13,974 bases of DNA from an uncultured Opitutales bacterium (GTDB lineage: Bacteria > Verrucomicrobiota > Verrucomicrobiia > Opitutales > Intestinicryptomonadaceae): NCBI GenBank assembly GCA_900552245.1, contig URYY01000049.1, positions 1 to 13,974 on the forward strand, in the 5' to 3' direction. Each line of letters begins with the position of its first letter. Position 1 is the first letter of the stretch. Shown piece after piece: positions 6,019 to 12,133 of this stretch. Position numbers and translations under genes: made by a program. Below the pieces are notes generated by a model. It saw only the letters and a list, made by a program, of their open reading frames with translations. It was not told the origin of the DNA and made no database searches.

Positions 6019-8151
6019 ATGGCTTTAAAGAAATTTTTAACGTTCTCGGCGCTGGCGCTATTGGCATCGGCATTCACCTTAACATTTGCAGAAAGCGGTG
6101 ATGTAAAGCCCTGCTATCCCATCCCAAACAAGAATCAGTTGAGGTGGCAGGAGATGGAGTTTTACGCCTTCATACACTTTGCCACAAACACTTTTTCAAA
6201 CGAAGAATGGGGCGACGGCAGCAAAGACCCCAAGACATTCAACCCGACGAATCTCGATTGCAGGCAGTGGGCGAGAGTATGCAAAGAAGCCGGAATGAAG
6301 GGTATGATTCTAACAGCAAAGCATCACGACGGTTTTTGCCTTTGGCCATCAAAATACACCGATTACTCCGTAAAGAGCTCGCCTTGGAAAGACGGCAAAG
6401 GAGACATTGTAAAGGAACTTTCAAAGGCCTGCAAAGAGTACGGGCTAAAACTTGGGCTTTACCTCTCTCCGTGGGACAGGCACCACGCGCAATACGGCAA
6501 ACCGGAATATGTGGAGTATTTTAGGAATCAGCTGCGCGAGCTTTTGACAAACTACGGCGATATATTTGAGGTCTGGTTTGACGGCGCAAACGGCGGCTGG
6601 GGCTATTACGGCGGAGCTTGGGAAAACCGCAATATAGATCGCAAAACCTACTACGATTGGGAAAACACAATAAAAATTATAAGAAAGCTTCAGCCATCCG
6701 CCATAATATGGAACGAAGTAGGCCCCGACATACGTTGGTGCGGCAATGAAGGCGGCTCCGTCGGAGAGACAAACTGGAGCATATTCGACTACCACAAATA
6801 CGCCCCGGGAACGGGCGACCCTCGCGAGCTAAGAGTTGGTATGATGGACGGGCCAAGCTGGATTCCAGCGGAAGTCAATACCTCGATACGTCCGGGCTGG
6901 TTTTACCATGAGCACGAAGACGGCAAGGTAAAGAATTTGCAAAAGCTCATGGACACATACTACGATTCCATTGGCAGAAACGGCACATTCCTACTAAATT
7001 TCCCCATAGATAAGCGCGGTCTGATACACGAAAACGATGCCGCCGAAGCCGCGAGATTTGCGAAGGCTGTAAGGGAAGCATTTGCGGTAAATCTTGCAAA
7101 GCAAGCAAAAGTAGAAGCTTCAAACGTGCGCAAAGGCAAGCCAAAATTCGCCGCAGAAAACGCAATAGACGGCAAGAAAAACACATATTGGGCAACGGAC
7201 GACGATGTATTGGCAGCCGATATAACACTTGATTTCGGAAAGAATTTGAGAGTAAACCGCTTCTTGATTCAAGAGTATATTCCACTTGGGCAGCGCATAA
7301 AAGAGTTTGTTGTAGAAGGGTTTTCAAACGGACAGTGGCGGCAGCTCGCAAGAGAGACGACAGTCGGCTACAAGCGCATATTGCGCTTTCCAACAACTGA
7401 AGTTTCTAAGTTGCGCCTTAGCATAAAAGACTCTAGAGCCTGCATCGCAATATCAAACATTGCAGTTTACGAAGCTCCGCAGATTCTAATACCTCCGACT
7501 ATCATACGCGACCAAAACGGCAGGGTAAACATATTTGCAGCAGACGGAGAGTCCGAGATTTACTACACTTTAGACGGCTCAAAGCCGACATCAAAGTCTT
7601 CAAAGTACACGGGGCCCATAGACACTCCGGACGGCAAAATAAAGGTATCTGCAATCGCATACGACCCCGCAAATAAAAAGAGTAGCGATCCCGCCGTAGA
7701 GCAGTTTGGGATTTCGAGAAAGAATTGGAAGATTTTGGGCATCGATGAAAAGTACGCAAAAAATATGCACGAAGCCATAGACGGCAATATAAATACGGTC
7801 TTTGTCCAAGAGAAGAAGCAAATGCCCGTCGATATAGTAATCGACATGGGCAAGCCAGAAACTCTCACGGGCTTTAAGTACATTCCCCACCAGGGCTTCT
7901 GGTATGCGGGAATAATCACGCGCTACGAATTTTACGTATCAAGCGACAATGAAAATTGGAAGAAAGTTAGCGAAGGCGAATTTTCAAACATAAAAAACAA
8001 TCCCCTGCTACAGATAAAAACCTTTGAACCTGTCAAAGCGCGCTACATAAAGCTCAGAGCGCTTGAAAACACACACGGAAACGCCTCGGCAGGCTATACG
8101 GAAATAGACGTCATAACAAAGCAAACAAGCTTTTGGCGTTCGGCGATTTAA
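6019..8151 (+). CDS. Secreted GH29 alpha-L-fucosidase with two F5/8-type domains
   Basis: Hydrolyses terminal alpha-L-fucose from glycans, probably in the periplasm or at the cell surface. The 710-residue protein has a signal peptide (1-24, MALKKFLTFS...LTFA), then a GH29 barrel (about 32-355) with AKHHDGF (100-106), LYLSPWDRH (147-155) and the nucleophile motif EVWFDG, where D188 is the predicted nucleophile. E285 in PAEVNTSIRPGW is a candidate acid/base as in the GH29-B group, which favours alpha-1,3/1,4 linkages; this is inference. Next come a first F5/8 type C (CBM32-like) domain (about 360-486), a chitobiase C-terminal-like domain (about 490-565, YYTLDGSKPTS) and a second F5/8-like domain (about 568-700). 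The frame is open from 5893, but GAGGT and the signal peptide fix the ATG at 6019. It is first in the operon, with the reductase gene 26 bp downstream. Confidence 0.93.
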   Translation: MALKKFLTFSALALLASAFTLTFAESGDVKPCYPIPNKNQLRWQEMEFYAFIHFATNTFSNEEWGDGSKDPKTFNPTNLDCRQWARVCKEAGMKGMILTAKHHDGFCLWPSKYTDYSVKSSPWKDGKGDIVKELSKACKEYGLKLGLYLSPWDRHHAQYGKPEYVEYFRNQLRELLTNYGDIFEVWFDGANGGWGYYGGAWENRNIDRKTYYDWENTIKIIRKLQPSAIIWNEVGPDIRWCGNEGGSVGETNWSIFDYHKYAPGTGDPRELRVGMMDGPSWIPAEVNTSIRPGWFYHEHEDGKVKNLQKLMDTYYDSIGRNGTFLLNFPIDKRGLIHENDAAEAARFAKAVREAFAVNLAKQAKVEASNVRKGKPKFAAENAIDGKKNTYWATDDDVLAADITLDFGKNLRVNRFLIQEYIPLGQRIKEFVVEGFSNGQWRQLARETTVGYKRILRFPTTEVSKLRLSIKDSRACIAISNIAVYEAPQILIPPTIIRDQNGRVNIFAADGESEIYYTLDGSKPTSKSSKYTGPIDTPDGKIKVSAIAYDPANKKSSDPAVEQFGISRKNWKILGIDEKYAKNMHEAIDGNINTVFVQEKKQMPVDIVIDMGKPETLTGFKYIPHQGFWYAGIITRYEFYVSSDNENWKKVSEGEFSNIKNNPLLQIKTFEPVKARYIKLRALENTHGNASAGYTEIDVITKQTSFWRSAI

Positions 8152-8177
8152 GAAACAAATATAGAAAGAACATAGAT

Positions 8178-9200
8178 ATGTCATCATGCGAGATTAAGGG
8201 AGTGGACTTTAGGCAAGTTCCACAGAGAGTGTTGCGCGACGGCTCAAAGATGCCCGCCATAGGCTTGGGAACTTTTGGAAGCGACAGCGTATCTGCAGAA
8301 GATGTAGCAAAAGCGGTTTACGGAGCCGCACAAGTCGGATACAGGCACTTCGACTGCGCAAGCGTCTACGGCAACGAGGATAAAATCGGAGAGGTTTTCC
8401 GAAAACTTATAAGCGGCGGAATAAGTAGAGAAGATATGTTTGTTACCTCAAAGGTGTGGAACGACATGCACAAACCTGAAGATGTTAAGAAATCCTGCAA
8501 AAAATCGCTAAGCGACTTAAAATTGGATTACCTGGATATGTATCTAGTCCATTGGCCCTTTCCGAACTTTCACCCGCCAAAGTGCGACGTAAATTCGCGA
8601 AGCAAAGACGCACGCCCTTACATACACTCTGAATTTATGGAAACTTGGTCTGCCATGGAAGACCTCTACAAAGAGGGGCTTGTGCGCCACATAGGCACAT
8701 CCAACATGACGGAGGCAAAAATGGAGTTGTTGCTGCGCGATGCAAAAGTAAAGCCCTTTGTAAATGAGATGGAACTTCATCCTCACTTCCAGCAAAAGAA
8801 ATTTTACGAATATCTAAAATCAAAAGACATAGAGATAATCGGCTACTGTCCCATAGGCTCTCCGGGGCGCCCCGAGCGCGATAGGACTGCGGAAGACACC
8901 TGCGATATACAAGATGAAGTTCTTGTAGAAATAGCCCGCCGCCACAATATCCACCCCGCCACGCTCTGCGTAAAGTGGGCGGTCCAAAGGGGGCATACGC
9001 CAATTCCATTTTCGACGAATCCAAAAAATTATACGGCAAACATAATGAGCCTGTTCTCAGAGCCTCTGAGTGATGATGAGATGTTGGCAATATCCAACGT
9101 TGATAAGAATTGCCGCCTCATAAAGGGCCAAGTTTTCCTCTGGAAAGAAAATCAATCCTGGGAAGATCTGTGGGACTTAGATTCAAAGATAGCCGAGTAA
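8178..9200 (+). CDS. Aldo/keto reductase of the fucose operon
   Basis: A 340-residue cytoplasmic NAD(P)H-dependent oxidoreductase of the aldo/keto reductase superfamily. The full catalytic tetrad is present: D59 (HFDCASVYG), Y64, K92 (SKVWN) and H125 (VHWPF). HIGTSN (171-176) and VNEMELHP (195-202) are further landmarks. In the cofactor loop, where NADPH-preferring members have IPKS and a later Arg, this one reads IPFSTNPKN (276-284): F278 replaces the Lys and the Arg position is also changed, so the usual NADPH 2'-phosphate contacts look absent. Placement between a fucosidase and a sugar dehydrogenase suggests it acts on L-fucose (reduction to fucitol, or oxidation as in AKR-type L-fucose dehydrogenases) or on a breakdown product such as lactaldehyde; sequence cannot decide. 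The frame extends to a TTG at 8133 inside the fucosidase gene, but the ATG at 8178 gives normal family length. Confidence 0.9.
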   Translation: MSSCEIKGVDFRQVPQRVLRDGSKMPAIGLGTFGSDSVSAEDVAKAVYGAAQVGYRHFDCASVYGNEDKIGEVFRKLISGGISREDMFVTSKVWNDMHKPEDVKKSCKKSLSDLKLDYLDMYLVHWPFPNFHPPKCDVNSRSKDARPYIHSEFMETWSAMEDLYKEGLVRHIGTSNMTEAKMELLLRDAKVKPFVNEMELHPHFQQKKFYEYLKSKDIEIIGYCPIGSPGRPERDRTAEDTCDIQDEVLVEIARRHNIHPATLCVKWAVQRGHTPIPFSTNPKNYTANIMSLFSEPLSDDEMLAISNVDKNCRLIKGQVFLWKENQSWEDLWDLDSKIAE

Positions 9201-9219
9201 ATTTATCCTAAAAAAATAT

Positions 9220-10287
9220 ATGGCTGACAATATTCCCATAAAAATGCACGGTGCAGTGCTGCCAGGCAACAGCACTGTGGAAATTAGAGAATTCGACGTT
9301 CCAAGACCTGGACATGGCGAAGTGCTCATAAAGGTTAAGGCGTCAACAATCTGCGGCTCGGACATACGCTGCATATACCACGCCCACTTGGGTAAGGGTC
9401 CCGAAGGTTATCAGGACGGTATGATAGCTGGGCACGAACCGAGCGGACAAATAGTTTTGGCAGGCGAGGGTTGCCGGAGATTCAAAGTTGGCGACAGAGT
9501 CATAGTTTACCACATATCCGGCTGTGGAGTCTGCAACGATTGCAGGCGCGGCTACATGATTTCCTGCACGAACGAGAAATGGCGCCGCGCCTACGGTTGG
9601 CAGCGAGACGGGGCGATGGCAGATTACATGCTTGCAGAAGAAAAGGATTTGCTAGCCCTTCCCGACTCGCTCTCGTACGAAGACGGTGCGCAAATTGCAT
9701 GCGGATTTGGCACGGTTTACGAGGGGCTTGAAAAGATAGGTATTTGCGGGAATGACGATGTGCTCATAACAGGCCTTGGCCCGGTTGGACTTGCGGCCGC
9801 GATGGTGGCAAAGGCAATGGGCGCAAACCGCATAATCGGCATAGACGCAATAGAAGAGCGAATGAAACTTGCAAGGAAGCTGAAGCTATGCGACGTGGTT
9901 CTGCCCGCCTCAGAAAATAATGTTGAGCAAGTAAAGGCGCTAACAAATTCAAAGGGCGTTGAGAGAGCTGTGGATTGCTCCGCAAACGCAAGCGCCAGAG
10001 CCTGCGCCGTTAGGGCTACGCGCAAGTGGGGCAAGATTGTATTCATAGGCGAAGGTGGAACAGTAAACCTAAACCCATCGCCCGATATTATCCACGACCA
10101 AAAGACAATTTGCGGCTCTTGGGTAAGCTCAATATGGAAGATGGAAGAGCTCGTGGAGCGCATAGAGCGGTGGAACATACACCCCGCCGATTTAATAACA
10201 CACAGATTTGAATTAAAGGACGCCGACAAGGCCTACGCCCTAATGGCCTCCGGCAAGTGCGGCAAAGTGGCAGTAGTATTTAAATAA
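9220..10287 (+). CDS. Zinc-dependent medium-chain dehydrogenase (sorbitol/threonine dehydrogenase type)
   Basis: A 355-residue cytoplasmic MDR-superfamily polyol or alcohol dehydrogenase. Catalytic-zinc residues are C45 (TICGSD) and H72-E73 (AGHEPSG). The structural-zinc lobe is complete: C102, C105, C108 and C116 in the C-x2-C-x2-C-x7-C spacing. The Rossmann motif GLGPVGL (185-191) leads to IGID with D209 at the end of the second strand, the usual sign of NAD(H) rather than NADP(H) use. C161 in QIACGFG lies where many relatives have an acidic residue. The gene starts 19 bp after the reductase at an ATG preceded by an A-rich tract, without a Shine-Dalgarno sequence, and ends 27 bp before fucP. 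A natural guess is oxidation of a fucose-derived polyol or acid; the exact substrate is not shown by sequence. Confidence 0.9.
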   Translation: MADNIPIKMHGAVLPGNSTVEIREFDVPRPGHGEVLIKVKASTICGSDIRCIYHAHLGKGPEGYQDGMIAGHEPSGQIVLAGEGCRRFKVGDRVIVYHISGCGVCNDCRRGYMISCTNEKWRRAYGWQRDGAMADYMLAEEKDLLALPDSLSYEDGAQIACGFGTVYEGLEKIGICGNDDVLITGLGPVGLAAAMVAKAMGANRIIGIDAIEERMKLARKLKLCDVVLPASENNVEQVKALTNSKGVERAVDCSANASARACAVRATRKWGKIVFIGEGGTVNLNPSPDIIHDQKTICGSWVSSIWKMEELVERIERWNIHPADLITHRFELKDADKAYALMASGKCGKVAVVFK

Positions 10288-10314
10288 AAACAACTCAAGA
10301 CAAGGTATTAGAGC

Positions 10315-11703
10315 ATGAAAAAAGACCCCATAGTAGCAAGAGAAATGTTGATTCCATTCATAATGGTGACGTCGCTCTTTGCTCTATGGGGTTTTGCCAA
10401 CGACATAACAAATCCGCTAGTCCAAGCTTTTGAGGATATATTCCTAATAAGTTCATTTGAAAGCGGCTTTGTGCAGACGGCTTTCTACGGCGGATACGCA
10501 ACAATGGCAATTCCGGCAGCCATATTCATAACTCGCTACACCTACAAATCAGGAATTCTAATGGGGCTTTTGCTCTACGCACTGGGAGCATTTTTGTTTA
10601 TACCCGCTGCATTTTTCATGCAGTTTTGGCTCTTTTTAATTTCCTTTTATGTTCTCACTTTTGGGCTCGCCTTTCTGGAGACGACGGCAAACCCCTACAT
10701 ACTATCAATGGGGAGCCCTAAAACGGCAACCAGGCGCTTAAACTTGGCGCAAGCGTTTAATCCAATTGGATCGCTGACGGGAATGACAGTGTCGTCGGTA
10801 TATATTTTAAACCAGCTGGAGGTTTCAAAATTCAGGGCTCAAGAGATGCTGGCCCACCCGGAATACGAAAGTATGCACGCTGGAATCGTAAGTGAAAAAA
10901 TAAGAGAATCGCTGGAAACTCTGTCGGAGACAAATCCCGATGTGTTTTTACAAATGCAGAGCAATGACCTGGAAATAATACAAATTCCCTATGTAGCAAT
11001 CGGACTTGTCGTAAGCTTTATGTTTTTTATTTTTGCGTTTAAAAAAATGCCTCAAACCACGCAGGATTTAGATCATAAACTCGATTTTAAAAGGACTTTC
11101 TTTAGGTTGGTAAAGAACCGCTGCTACTTTTGGGGCGTGATAGCGCAACTGTTTTATGTGGGGGCGCAAATAATGTGCTGGACCTTTATAATACACTACG
11201 CCGTGGAAAATTATAAGATGAGTGCCGCGAGCGCGCAAAACTACAATATATGTGCGATGTTAATTTTCTGTGCAAGTAGGTTTATATTTACATACCTTAT
11301 GAAATTCATAAGCCCCGGCACAATGCTATTTGCGCTTTCAGTTGCGGCGATAGCCCTATTATTTGGAGTTATATATCTGCATTCGATGCTTGGCTTATAC
11401 TGCTTGATAGGCGTATCGGCCTGCATGTCTATAATGTTTCCAAGTATATACGGCCTTGCTCTCGACAGGGTTGGAAGAGATGCAAAGCTAGCGTCCTCCG
11501 GCCTCATATTCGCGATAGTAGGGGGTGCTTTAATGCCGCCCATTCAGGGGTTAATCATAGATGCAAATTTTGCGTGTTCAATATCCTCCACGCGCCTTTC
11601 GTTCTACCTGCCAATGCTCTGCTTTGTTGTTATAGCAATCTACGGATATTTTAATTCAAAAAACACAAGAAAGTTGATTTATGCTAAAAGGAATATCGAG
11701 TAA
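10315..11703 (+). CDS. fucP: L-fucose/H+ symporter FucP
   Basis: A 462-residue major facilitator superfamily permease with about 12 membrane helices, of the FucP (fucose-galactose-glucose/H+ symporter) family. Landmarks are LWGFANDITNP (24-34) in helix 1 and AFLETTANPYI (119-129) in helix 4. E122 corresponds to E. coli E135, essential in proton-coupled fucose transport. In helix 1, E. coli has ANNLND with the essential D46; here the motif is ANDITN, so the acidic residue (D30) sits three positions earlier, as I recall for many non-enterobacterial homologues. A long soluble loop (about 172-220) separates the two six-helix halves. It would bring fucose freed by the flanking fucosidases into the cytoplasm. 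The 3' end overlaps fucU by 23 bp, implying coupled translation. Uptake of related hexoses cannot be excluded. Confidence 0.9.
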   Translation: MKKDPIVAREMLIPFIMVTSLFALWGFANDITNPLVQAFEDIFLISSFESGFVQTAFYGGYATMAIPAAIFITRYTYKSGILMGLLLYALGAFLFIPAAFFMQFWLFLISFYVLTFGLAFLETTANPYILSMGSPKTATRRLNLAQAFNPIGSLTGMTVSSVYILNQLEVSKFRAQEMLAHPEYESMHAGIVSEKIRESLETLSETNPDVFLQMQSNDLEIIQIPYVAIGLVVSFMFFIFAFKKMPQTTQDLDHKLDFKRTFFRLVKNRCYFWGVIAQLFYVGAQIMCWTFIIHYAVENYKMSAASAQNYNICAMLIFCASRFIFTYLMKFISPGTMLFALSVAAIALLFGVIYLHSMLGLYCLIGVSACMSIMFPSIYGLALDRVGRDAKLASSGLIFAIVGGALMPPIQGLIIDANFACSISSTRLSFYLPMLCFVVIAIYGYFNSKNTRKLIYAKRNIE

Positions 11704-12115
11704 AATATCGCCCCAACTTCTAAAAATACTCTGCGAGATGGGCCACGGCGACGAACTTGTAATATCGGACGCGCACTTCCCCGCCGACACTTTCGGCAAG
11801 CGTGTGGTTCGCGCAGACGGTCTAAACGTAGACGTATTATTAGACGCAATTTTACCTCTGTTTGAGTTAGATTCGTACGTGCCAGATCCGATTGTGATGA
11901 TGCAGGCTTCTCCAGGTGACGAGCTAGATCCAAGTGTGGAATCTCGCTATCTTGTAGCGATAAAAAAGCACTCCCCGTCCGCGCCCGATATTGTCAGGAT
12001 AGAGCGCTTTGCATTTTACGAGAGGGCGAAATCGGCCTATGCCGTTTTAATTTCCGGAGAACTTGCGAAGTACGGCAACATTATAATTAAAAAAGGCGTG
12101 ACACCGTGCTTATAA
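11681..12115 (+). CDS. fucU: L-fucose mutarotase FucU
   Basis: Interconverts alpha- and beta-L-fucose in the cytoplasm. The 144-residue protein is close in length and sequence to E. coli FucU (140 residues) throughout: MLKxIS at the start, EMGHGDE with H22 at the position of the E. coli catalytic histidine, SDAHFPA (29-35), VRADGL (43-48), LPLFELDSY (58-66), FAFYERA (110-116), and AKYGNIIIKKGVTP near the end. The match to FucU rather than RbsD, which belongs to the same fold family, is clear from these stretches. Its ATG lies inside the end of fucP and the next gene starts 18 bp after its stop. Its presence is the strongest evidence that the operon substrate is L-fucose. Confidence 0.96.
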   Translation: MLKGISSKISPQLLKILCEMGHGDELVISDAHFPADTFGKRVVRADGLNVDVLLDAILPLFELDSYVPDPIVMMQASPGDELDPSVESRYLVAIKKHSPSAPDIVRIERFAFYERAKSAYAVLISGELAKYGNIIIKKGVTPCL

Positions 12116-12133
12116 AGTGCTGATAATACCCTC

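Noticed and set aside
8133..8177. Aldo/keto reductase start overlapping the end of the fucosidase gene
   Set aside because: It needs a TTG start and adds 15 residues outside the family pattern; the ATG at 8178 gives a normal length.
6144..9731. Open frames in other frames across the fucosidase and oxidoreductase genes (for example 6144-6524, 6445-6795, 6947-7396, 8635-9090, 9471-9731)
   Set aside because: They overlap genes identified by catalytic motifs, and their translations have no recognisable domain.
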